A stretch of 64,000 nt of DNA from Arthrobacter sp. PM3 (GTDB lineage: Bacteria > Actinomycetota > Actinomycetes > Actinomycetales > Micrococcaceae), in NCBI RefSeq assembly GCF_003352915.1, contig NZ_CP022314.1, positions 2,801,072-2,865,071 on the forward strand, given 5' to 3'. The translations under genes and the position numbers were made by a program. The first letter of the stretch is position 1. Each line of letters begins with the position of its first letter. This document shows positions 43,981 through 50,714 of this stretch, one piece after another. The notes beneath the pieces were generated by a model. The model saw only the letters and a list, made by a program, of their open reading frames with translations. It did no database searches and was not told the DNA's origin.

Positions 43981-44886
43981 TCAGGCGGCCTCGGCCAGGG
44001 GAGTGCCGAGGGTGGCCTGCAGCAGCTGCGAGGCGCACACCGACGCCGCGGAACCGGAGGCCACCAGCAGTCCCAGCCGGACGCCGTCGTACGCTGCCGC
44101 GTCCCCGATCGCCCAGATGCCCGGCACCGAGGTGCGGAAGTCCTGGCCGATGACGATGCCGCCGCCGGGCGCCGTGGCGAGCCCGGCCGTGGCGGCGAGT
44201 TCGTCACGGGCGATCCGGTCCTCGGCAAGGATCACGAGGTCACCGGTCATGCTGGAGCCGTCCTCGAAGACAATGCCGGAGGCCGGCAGGACCGACCCGG
44301 CGAGGGTGGGAACAACCGCGGCGGGCCGCACGGTGGTGCGGACCGGGCGGACGCCGCGGGCCCGGAGGACGGCCTCGGCCTGCCCGGCGGCGGAACCGGT
44401 GCCGACCAGGATGCCCAGGGGGCGCCGGCCCAGGACCCGGGTGACGTCTTTGACGGCCTCACCCAGCCGGGCGGCGTCGTCGATCGTGGAGTAGCTCAGG
44501 CACCGTCCGGCGCCTTCCACCGGGGTCTCGGCCGGGGCGGAGCCGGTGGCGATGACGAGCTCGTCGTAGCTGAATTCCATGCCGTCGGCGGTGGTCACGC
44601 GGCGGTTCCCGGCGTCGATGTAGCTGGCCGGCTGGCCGAAACGGACGGACACCTGGGGCAGGACAGCGAGCTCCAGCAGTTCCTCAGGCGCATCGTCACG
44701 GTTGCTGAGTACCGTGATCGTGCCGGCGAACGGGGTCCGGGTGAGCTGGCGGACCAGGGCCTGGGCGGCCGGGCCGGCGCCGGCGATGACGATCCTGGGC
44801 CGCGCGGCCGGAGCGTGTGCGGTGGTGGTCGCGGCGGCCGCCGGGGAGGAGGTGAAGGAGGTGGGGGACAATGCCGGTGCGGACAT
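43981..44886 (-). CDS. Small FAD/NAD(P)-dependent oxidoreductase linked to nitrite assimilation
   Basis: This 301-aa flavoprotein has the two-dinucleotide-fold design of NirB-type reductase modules. FAD loop is IVIAGAGPAAQALVRQL (about 32-48), ATGSAP follows, then the NAD site LGILVGTGSAAGQAEAVL and FAD-closing GIWAIGDAAAY. It lacks iron-sulfur motifs and is shorter than typical NirB or rubredoxin reductases. ATG 44886 follows AAAGGG. Its promoter carries half-sites like those of nirB and nirD, which ties it to nitrogen control. A role as electron donor is inference. Confidence 0.8.
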   Translation of the reverse strand: MSAPALSPTSFTSSPAAAATTTAHAPAARPRIVIAGAGPAAQALVRQLTRTPFAGTITVLSNRDDAPEELLELAVLPQVSVRFGQPASYIDAGNRRVTTADGMEFSYDELVIATGSAPAETPVEGAGRCLSYSTIDDAARLGEAVKDVTRVLGRRPLGILVGTGSAAGQAEAVLRARGVRPVRTTVRPAAVVPTLAGSVLPASGIVFEDGSSMTGDLVILAEDRIARDELAATAGLATAPGGGIVIGQDFRTSVPGIWAIGDAAAYDGVRLGLLVASGSAASVCASQLLQATLGTPLAEAA

Positions 44887-44941
44887 GTGCAGGCCCTTTC
44901 GCTGGGTGGCCGTGATGTGGCCGGTGTGCTTGATGAACCCC

Positions 44942-44984
44942 AGCGTAGGCGCCCGATTTTTCCGGGGTGTTTCCCGGGTGTTGC
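44942..44984 (-). promoter_or_regulatory. Promoter with GlnR-like box upstream of the flavoprotein gene
   Basis: On the minus strand the region reads GCAAC-N6-GAAAC-N6-GAAAA (44984 down to 44958), then exactly 10 bases, then the -10 box TACGCT (44947-44942). The predicted start of transcription is about 50 bases before the ATG. The half-sites fit the GTnAC/GAAAC pattern with an 11-base period. The same geometry recurs at nirB and nirD. Confidence 0.6.
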
Positions 44985-45076
44985 CGCCCCTGGCCTGCCT
45001 GTTCGCCAGTATTTACCGGCCGGTAATGCCGTGCGTCACACCTTCGCGGCGGGCGGGAACGGCGGGCGTGAACAAA

Positions 45077-45141
45077 GCAACGCGGGGTCACTTAGCGTCC
45101 ATAAATCACGGTGGGATGGGCGCTAGGTGACCCCGCGTTGC
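45077..45141 (-). terminator. Long hairpin ending the nirB-cobA-nnaR operon
   Basis: Arms 45077-45097 and 45121-45141 (starting GCAACGCGGGGTCAC) pair over 21 bases with one mismatch, leaving a 23-base AT-richer loop. The hairpin begins 1 base after the nnaR stop. It is unusually long for a terminator, so a small inverted-repeat insertion is possible. Confidence 0.6.
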
Positions 45142-45142
45142 G

Positions 45143-46330
45143 TTAGACCCGGATCCGGTAGCCGCGCTTGACCACGGTTTCGACCAGCCGGGTGTCCGGC
45201 AGCGCGGAACGGAGCCGGCTGACGGTCATGTCCAGGGCATGCACGGAGCCGCGCAGTTCCAGCAGCTCGGACAGCGCCTCGCGGGAGAGCACCGCCCCGC
45301 CGGCGCCGATCAGTGCGCGCAGCAGCAACAGCGGCGCCGGTGCCATCTCGACGGGTTCGCCGTTGATCCGCAGCGACCGGCCGCGCAGTTCGACGCTGCC
45401 GGAGATGGTGTCCAGCCGGCGCACGTGGTTCAGGGCCAGATGCTCGCAGACCAGCCGGATCAGCGCGCCCATCCGGAACCGTTCCGGGATCAGCGGGTGC
45501 AGTCCGGCGTCCAGCAGCGGCTGCGCGGTGATGGGCCCGACGACGGCGGTTGCCACGGTGGTCTTCAGGCTCTCCACGAGCTGCTTGTAGACGCCCATCT
45601 CGTGGGCCGTGCTCCACATCGCGTCCACGGCGGGGGCGCTGGTGAAGGTCAGGACGTCCAGGTTGCCGCTGCAGGCGGCCTCGATGAGCTTGGGCAGCCG
45701 GTCGGCGCCGTCCGGTTTGACCCAGCGGTATGGGGTGACCGTGAGGACCGTGGCGCCGGACATGCGCAGGCGCTCCAGCTGCCGGACATCGGTGTAGCCG
45801 TGCAGCTGCACGGCGACCGTCTTGCCGCGCACGCCCTCGGCAAGGAGCATGTCCACCAGGGTGGAGGTGGTTTCGTCGCTGCTGATCCCGACGTCGGCGA
45901 GCCCGGCCGCACGCACGGCGCCGCGTGCTTTGGGGCCGCGGACGAACATGCGCGTCGCGGAGAGGGTCTCCAGCAGCTGCTCGCCGATGCCGAACGTGTC
46001 CGCCGCCTCGCACCAGCGGCGCATGCCGTACGCGGTGGTGGCGATGCAGAGGTCCGGCTTGGCGGCGATGATGGCGCGCGTGTCATCGATCAGGCTCTGG
46101 TCCTCTCGGACCGGGGCGATCTTCAGCGCCGGGGCGTGAAGCACCTCCGCACCGCGGCGCTCCAGGGCCTCGATGAGGTCCTGGGAGCGGCGGTGCGAGG
46201 TGACGCCGATCCGGAAGCCGTCCAGGGGCAGGTCCTTCTCGGCCCCGTCGTCGGCGGGCTCCGGCGCGCCTGAAGTTACGGGGGTGCCGGGCTCCGGGAA
46301 GGCGGCGGCGATGGCATTGAGTGCGCTCAT
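45143..46330 (-). CDS. nnaR: NnaR-type regulator: uroporphyrinogen-III synthase-like domain fused to winged helix
   Basis: This 395-aa protein joins a HemD-like domain (about 35-285, starting GFRIGVTSHRRSQDLIEALERRG in two parts: GFRIGVTSH and RRSQDLIEAL) to an OmpR-type winged helix (about 305-395: ELRGRSLRINGEPVEMAPAP, LSREALSELL, VHALDMTVSRLRSALP, VVKRGYRIRV). Homologues named NnaR in Streptomyces and mycobacteria co-activate nitrate/nitrite genes with GlnR. The gene lies 8 bases after cobA in the nirB operon. Whether the HemD part still makes or senses tetrapyrrole is unknown. Confidence 0.85.
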   Translation of the reverse strand: MSALNAIAAAFPEPGTPVTSGAPEPADDGAEKDLPLDGFRIGVTSHRRSQDLIEALERRGAEVLHAPALKIAPVREDQSLIDDTRAIIAAKPDLCIATTAYGMRRWCEAADTFGIGEQLLETLSATRMFVRGPKARGAVRAAGLADVGISSDETTSTLVDMLLAEGVRGKTVAVQLHGYTDVRQLERLRMSGATVLTVTPYRWVKPDGADRLPKLIEAACSGNLDVLTFTSAPAVDAMWSTAHEMGVYKQLVESLKTTVATAVVGPITAQPLLDAGLHPLIPERFRMGALIRLVCEHLALNHVRRLDTISGSVELRGRSLRINGEPVEMAPAPLLLLRALIGAGGAVLSREALSELLELRGSVHALDMTVSRLRSALPDTRLVETVVKRGYRIRV

Positions 46331-46338
46331 GAGAATCC

Positions 46339-47373
46339 CTATGCTTCCAGCAGTGATGCGGCCAGCCGGTCGAGTTCGGCCGTGGCCTCGGCGCAGCCCC
46401 GGTTGGCTTCGGCTATCCGGACGACTTCGCCGATCACCAGGACCGCCGGGTTGCTGCAGCCGGCTGCTGCGGAGGTGATGGTGCCCAGCTCGGCGATTGT
46501 GGTGCGCTGGCCGGGGCGGTAGCCGCGCTCCACCACGGCCATCGGCATGTCGGTGCGCATCCCGGCCCGGCGGAGCCCGGCGGCCAGGTGGTGCAGGGTG
46601 CCGATGCCCATCAGGACAACAATGGTACCGCCGAGCCCGGCCAGGTGCTTCAGTTCGTTCTCGCTCAGCGGCGCATGGCCGGACACCACGGTGAACATGT
46701 GGCTGACCTCGCGGTGGGTGACGGGGATCCCGGCGGCGGCCGGCACCGAGATGGCGCTCGTCACTCCGGACACCACGCGCACCGGGACCCCGGCGGCGAC
46801 GCAGGACGCGACTTCCTCGCCGCCGCGGCCGAAGACGTACGGGTCACCGCCCTTGAGCCGGACCACGTTGTTGCCCGCCAGCGCGCTTTCCACCATGAGC
46901 TTTTCGATGTCGGCCTGGCTGACCTTGTGGTGGCCCGGCTTCTTGCCCACGTCCACCAGCTCCGCCGACGTCAGGGACGGCAGCTCCTGGTAGGGGGCCA
47001 GCCGGTCGTAGAAGACGACGTCGGCGTCCCGCAGTGCGTTGACGGCGGCCACGGTCAGCAGCTCCGTGGTGCCGGGGCCGCCGCCCACCAGGGTGACGTG
47101 ACCGGCCGGTCCCGCGGCGGGCTCCGCCGAGACCGGGATGCCGGCCGCGCGGCAGCGTTCCAGCAGAGCGTCCCACCCGGGCTGGCCGTCGTCGACGGCG
47201 GCGACCAGGAACGGCCGCTCCGGCAGGTCCCCGTCGAGTCCGGCGCCCTGCGGAGTGCTGAGGCGGTACACGACCGCGCCGGCGGCCTCGTAGCGGCGCA
47301 CGGCCTGGCGGGCGGCGGTTTCGGAACCGGTGACGAGGACATCCCGGCCGGTGAGATCGATGCTGAGCTGCAT
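46339..47373 (-). CDS. cobA: Uroporphyrinogen-III C-methyltransferase with degenerate CysG-like N-terminus
   Basis: This 344-aa enzyme methylates uroporphyrinogen III twice to precorrin-2, the path to siroheme for NirB. The C-terminal 250 residues are the methyltransferase: VTLVGGGPGTTELLTV, VFYDRL, RLKGGDPYVFGRGGEE, SGVTSAISVPAAAGIPVTHR. The first 95 residues resemble the dehydrogenase part of CysG but are shortened, and the usual GGGxVA loop reads VTGSETAARQ. ATG 47373 lies 2 bases after the nirB stop, so it is second in the operon. Ferrochelatase and a functional dehydrogenase must come from elsewhere. Confidence 0.88.
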   Translation of the reverse strand: MQLSIDLTGRDVLVTGSETAARQAVRRYEAAGAVVYRLSTPQGAGLDGDLPERPFLVAAVDDGQPGWDALLERCRAAGIPVSAEPAAGPAGHVTLVGGGPGTTELLTVAAVNALRDADVVFYDRLAPYQELPSLTSAELVDVGKKPGHHKVSQADIEKLMVESALAGNNVVRLKGGDPYVFGRGGEEVASCVAAGVPVRVVSGVTSAISVPAAAGIPVTHREVSHMFTVVSGHAPLSENELKHLAGLGGTIVVLMGIGTLHHLAAGLRRAGMRTDMPMAVVERGYRPGQRTTIAELGTITSAAAGCSNPAVLVIGEVVRIAEANRGCAEATAELDRLAASLLEA

Positions 47374-47375
47374 GG

Positions 47376-50051
47376 TTAGACACCACTTTCGATGGCTTCG
47401 CCGGTGGAGAGTCCGGCGGCCCGGACAGGGATGGTCGTGGCGATCAGCGTGGCGCCCTTTTCCTCGGCCGTGGCCGGGCGCATCTGGCCGCGCTCGTCCG
47501 GGACGAAGGTGATGGAGTCGTCCTTCTGGTCCGGGGCGTTGACGAAGGAGCGGAACCGGCGCAGGCGCTCGGGGTCCTTGAGGGTGTCGGCCCACTCGTC
47601 GATGTAGGTGTCGACATGCTTGGCCATGGCGGCCTCGAGTTCCTCGGCGATGCCCAGGGTGTCCTTGACGACGACGTCCTCGACGTGCTTGATGCCGCCG
47701 TCGAGCTCCTCCTGCCAGCGTGCGGTGCGCTGGAGGCGGTCGGCGGTGCGGATGTAGTACATGAAGTAGCGGTCGATGTACTTGATCAGCGTCTCGTCGT
47801 CGAGGTCCTTGGCGAGCAGTTGGGCGTGGGCCGGGGTGGCGCCGCCGTTACCGCCGACGTACAGGTTCCAGCCGTCCGCGGTGGCGATCACGCCGACGTC
47901 CTTGCCGCGGGCCTCGGCGCATTCGCGGGCGCAGCCGGAGACGCCCATCTTGAGTTTGTGCGGGCTGCGGAGGCCGCGGTAGCGCAGTTCGAGCGCGATG
48001 GCCATGGCGACCGAGTCCTGGACGCCGAAGCGGCACCAGGTGGAGCCGACACAGGACTTCACGGTGCGCAGGCTCTTGCCGTAGGCCTGGCCGGATTCGA
48101 AGCCGGCGTCCACCAGTTCCTTCCAGATTTCCGGGAGCTGCTCCAGCCGGGCGCCGAACATGTCGATGCGCTGGCCGCCGGTGATCTTGGTGTAGAGGCC
48201 GTATTTCTCGGCCACGGCGGCGATCACGCCGAGCTTCTTCGGGGTGATCTCGCCGCCGGCGATGCGGGGGACCACCGAATAGGTACCGTCCTTCTGCATG
48301 TTGGCCAGGGCGCGGTCGTTGGTGTCCTGCAGCGTGCCGCGGCCGGCGTCGAGGACGTAGGCGCTGTTCTGGCTGGCGAGGATGTTGGCGATGGTCGGCT
48401 TGCAGATGTCGCAACCCGCGCCGGTGCCGTACTTGGCCATGATCTCTTCGAACGAGGTCAGTTCCAGGACCCGGATCGCGTCGAAGAGTTCCTGCCGGGA
48501 CAGTTCGATGTGTTCGCAGAGGGCCTTGGAGACCTCGACGCCGGACTTGGTCAGCTCGGTTTCCAGCAGCTTCTTGAGCATCGGCACGCACGAGCCGCAC
48601 TGGGTGCCGGCGCGGGTGCAGCCCTTGAGCTCGCCGAGTTCCTGGACGGGGGCGTTGCGCTCGCAGGCGCCGCAGCCGTTGATGGCGTCGCGGATGGTCC
48701 CGGCCGTCACGTTGTTGCAGGAGCACAGGGTGGCGTCGTCCGGGAGTTCCGTTTCCGGGGCGTCCCCGCCGCCGGCGGCGGTGAGGTAGGCGCCCGGTTC
48801 GGCGGCGAGCTCGCGGCCCAGCATGGGGCGCAGGGACGTGTAGGGGGCGGCGTCGCCGACGAAGATGCCGCCGAGGAGGGTCTTCGCGTCGTCGGTGGTG
48901 ACGATCTTCTGGTAGACGCCGCGGGCGGGGTCGGCGTAGACGATTTCCAGGGAGTGCTCGGTCCGGGCGAACGCGTCGCCGAAGCTGGCCACGTCCACGC
49001 CGGAAAGCTTGAGTTTGGTGGCGGTGTCGAACCCGGGGAACGTCGCCTCGCCGCCGTGCAGCCGGTCGGCGACGATTTCGGCCATGGTGTTGGCCGGGGC
49101 CACGAGGCCCAGGCACATGCCGCCGAAGTTCGCGACCTCGCCGATCGCCCAGATGCCGGGGATCTCCGTTTCGCAGCTGTCGGAAATGACGACGCCGCCG
49201 CGCGGGCCCAGCTCAAAGAGCTGCTTGGCGCCCTCAGGGGCCCGGAAGAGCTCGTCGCGGGGTTTGACGCCGATGGCGACGATCACGATGTCGGCGTCGA
49301 TGATCCGGCCGTCGGCCATGAGGACGCCGGTGACCTGGCCGTCGTCGTCGGAAAGGACCTCGGAGGGGAACACGCCGCCGTGGACGGTGAAGCCCTTTGC
49401 CTCGATCAGGCGGCCGAGGGCCTGGCCGGCGCCCTCGTCCAGCTGGGTGTTCATGAGCCACGGCGAACCGTTGATGACCACGGGAACAGCGCCGAGCTGC
49501 TCGGTGCCTGCGGCGGATTCCAGGCCCAGGAGGCCGCCGCCGATCGTTACGGCGATGACCTTGCGGCCCAGCTTCCTGGTGAGGTCCGCGATGGCCTTAT
49601 TAATGGACCGGACGTCCTCAAGGGTGCGGTAGACATGGGTGAGTTCGGCGCCGGGGATGGGCAGCCGGGCCGCGTCGGAGCCCGTGGCGACGACGAGCTC
49701 GTCGAAGGGGTAGACGGTTCCTGCGGCGGTGGTGACGGTCTTGCCGGCGGCATCGATGCTGGTGACGCGCTCGCCGGTCTTGAGCTCCAGGGCGCCGTGG
49801 TCCCACATGGACGCCTCGCCCAGGGTGAGGTCGACGTCGGCGTCGGTGAGCGCCTTGCTCAGCGCGACGCGGTCGTAGGGGAGGTGGGCTTCCTCGGTGA
49901 GGACGGTGACGTGCCAGCCGTCGAGGCCGCGGGCGTGCATGGCATCGGCGAAACGATGGGCTGCAGGGCCGCCGCCGGCGACGACGACGCGTCGCGGGGT
50001 GGCGGCGCTGGCTGCGCCAAGGTTCTGGTGGCTTGAAGTCTGTCCGGTCAC
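47376..50051 (-). CDS. nirB: Assimilatory nitrite reductase, large subunit NirB
   Basis: This 891-aa cytoplasmic enzyme reduces nitrite to ammonium with NAD(P)H. The N-terminal FAD/NAD module has VVVAGGGPAAHRFADAM and IGGGLLGLESA. Then a BFD-like [2Fe-2S] region with CSCNNVTAGTI and CGACERNAP, CGSC, a second Cys-rich segment (GAGCDICKPTI), and the siroheme/[4Fe-4S] domain with SCVGSTWCRFG and GVSGCARECAEARG. GTG 50051 is chosen because AAAGG precedes it; an in-frame ATG at 50099 has no ribosome-binding site and sits close to the -10 box. It is first gene of nirB-cobA-nnaR. Confidence 0.93.
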   Translation of the reverse strand: MTGQTSSHQNLGAASAATPRRVVVAGGGPAAHRFADAMHARGLDGWHVTVLTEEAHLPYDRVALSKALTDADVDLTLGEASMWDHGALELKTGERVTSIDAAGKTVTTAAGTVYPFDELVVATGSDAARLPIPGAELTHVYRTLEDVRSINKAIADLTRKLGRKVIAVTIGGGLLGLESAAGTEQLGAVPVVINGSPWLMNTQLDEGAGQALGRLIEAKGFTVHGGVFPSEVLSDDDGQVTGVLMADGRIIDADIVIVAIGVKPRDELFRAPEGAKQLFELGPRGGVVISDSCETEIPGIWAIGEVANFGGMCLGLVAPANTMAEIVADRLHGGEATFPGFDTATKLKLSGVDVASFGDAFARTEHSLEIVYADPARGVYQKIVTTDDAKTLLGGIFVGDAAPYTSLRPMLGRELAAEPGAYLTAAGGGDAPETELPDDATLCSCNNVTAGTIRDAINGCGACERNAPVQELGELKGCTRAGTQCGSCVPMLKKLLETELTKSGVEVSKALCEHIELSRQELFDAIRVLELTSFEEIMAKYGTGAGCDICKPTIANILASQNSAYVLDAGRGTLQDTNDRALANMQKDGTYSVVPRIAGGEITPKKLGVIAAVAEKYGLYTKITGGQRIDMFGARLEQLPEIWKELVDAGFESGQAYGKSLRTVKSCVGSTWCRFGVQDSVAMAIALELRYRGLRSPHKLKMGVSGCARECAEARGKDVGVIATADGWNLYVGGNGGATPAHAQLLAKDLDDETLIKYIDRYFMYYIRTADRLQRTARWQEELDGGIKHVEDVVVKDTLGIAEELEAAMAKHVDTYIDEWADTLKDPERLRRFRSFVNAPDQKDDSITFVPDERGQMRPATAEEKGATLIATTIPVRAAGLSTGEAIESGV

Positions 50052-50101
50052 GGTGGGCCTTTCGCATGGGCCGCAGACGGTGCTCTGCAGCTTGTCCATC
50101 C

Positions 50102-50155
50102 AGACTAGGGAGAGGGAATTTCGCTTCAGTTTCCCGTTTGTTTCGTGATCTTAAC
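50102..50155 (-). promoter_or_regulatory. nirB promoter with four-half-site GlnR-like box
   Basis: On the minus strand: GTTAA-N6-GAAAC-N6-GAAAC-N6-GAAAT (50155 down to 50118), 10 bases, then -10 box TAGTCT (50107-50102). Transcription would begin near 50095, giving a leader of about 44 bases. GlnR boxes of actinobacteria are described as GTnAC-N6-GAAAC repeats with 11-base periodicity; two of four half-sites here are exact GAAAC. No good -35 is seen, as expected for an activated promoter. Confidence 0.7.
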
Positions 50156-50169
50156 TTCTGCATCACGAA
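50142..50169. promoter_or_regulatory. Inverted repeat between nirB and nirD
   Basis: TTCGTGAT (50142-50149) and ATCACGAA (50162-50169) are perfect 8-bp arms with a 12-base spacer. It overlaps the distal half-sites of the nirB box and lies between the two divergent promoters. It may bind a second regulator that acts on both. Confidence 0.5.
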
Positions 50170-50195
50170 TGCATTTCCGGCCGCGTGAGCTCTCT

Positions 50196-50249
50196 TTTAC
50201 GTCCCCGACACATTGACTGCACCCGCTTGTTACACCCCGGCCCTAGCTT
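50196..50249 (+). promoter_or_regulatory. nirD promoter with 11-bp periodic half-sites
   Basis: On the plus strand: TTTAC-N6-GACAC-N6-TGCAC-N6-GTTAC (50196-50233), 10 bases, then TAGCTT (50244-50249) as -10 box. All four half-sites end in AC and one is a full GTnAC match. The distance to the -10 box is the same as at nirB and at the flavoprotein gene. The leader to the nirD ATG is about 55 bases. Confidence 0.55.
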
Positions 50250-50310
50250 GGAGATGTGGCCGCACAGGCGGTCCTGCCCGGAATGAACGGGCATGTTGAG
50301 AGGGGCCGAA

Positions 50311-50688
50311 ATGACCGCAGTACTTGAAGTTGAGGAACGCGCGTTCCAGGAAGATGGCGACACCGCTGCCGGCTGGCACGGCGTGTGCGCCGTGGCGGAC
50401 CTGGAACCCGGCTGGGGCGAGGCCGCACTGATTTCCGGCCGCCAGGTCGCCCTGTTCCGCACCGTGGCCGGTGAGGTTTTCGCCGTCGCCCAGGAAGATC
50501 CGGCCACCGGCGCCCACGTCATGGCGCGGGGCATCACAGGATCCCGCGGTGCGCGCCCCACCATCGCCTCGCCGCTGCACAAGGAGGTCTATGACCTCGC
50601 CACGGGCGAATGCCTCACCGCCCCCGACCTCCGGATCGCCACATTCGCCACCAGGGTCGTGGACGGCCGCATCGAGGTGCGGCTCTAA
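50311..50688 (+). CDS. nirD: Assimilatory nitrite reductase, small subunit NirD
   Basis: This 125-aa protein has the Rieske-like fold of NirD, the partner of NirB. It shows WHGVCAVADLEPGWGEAALI near 27-46, FRTVAGEVFAVAQEDPATGA and ASPLHKEVYDLATGECL. As in other NirD proteins, the Cys/His ligands of true Rieske centres are absent. ATG 50311 follows GAGAGGGG; an in-frame ATG at 50293 is less well placed. It is divergent from nirB, whereas nirB and nirD are usually adjacent and co-directional. Confidence 0.92.
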   Translation: MTAVLEVEERAFQEDGDTAAGWHGVCAVADLEPGWGEAALISGRQVALFRTVAGEVFAVAQEDPATGAHVMARGITGSRGARPTIASPLHKEVYDLATGECLTAPDLRIATFATRVVDGRIEVRL

Positions 50689-50714
50689 GGCGCCCCACCC
50701 GCGAGACGCCTCCG

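Noticed and set aside
47616..50036. 806-codon frame antisense to nirB
   Set aside because: Composition is Gly/Val/Ala/Asp-rich with no domains; nirB is unmistakable on the minus strand.
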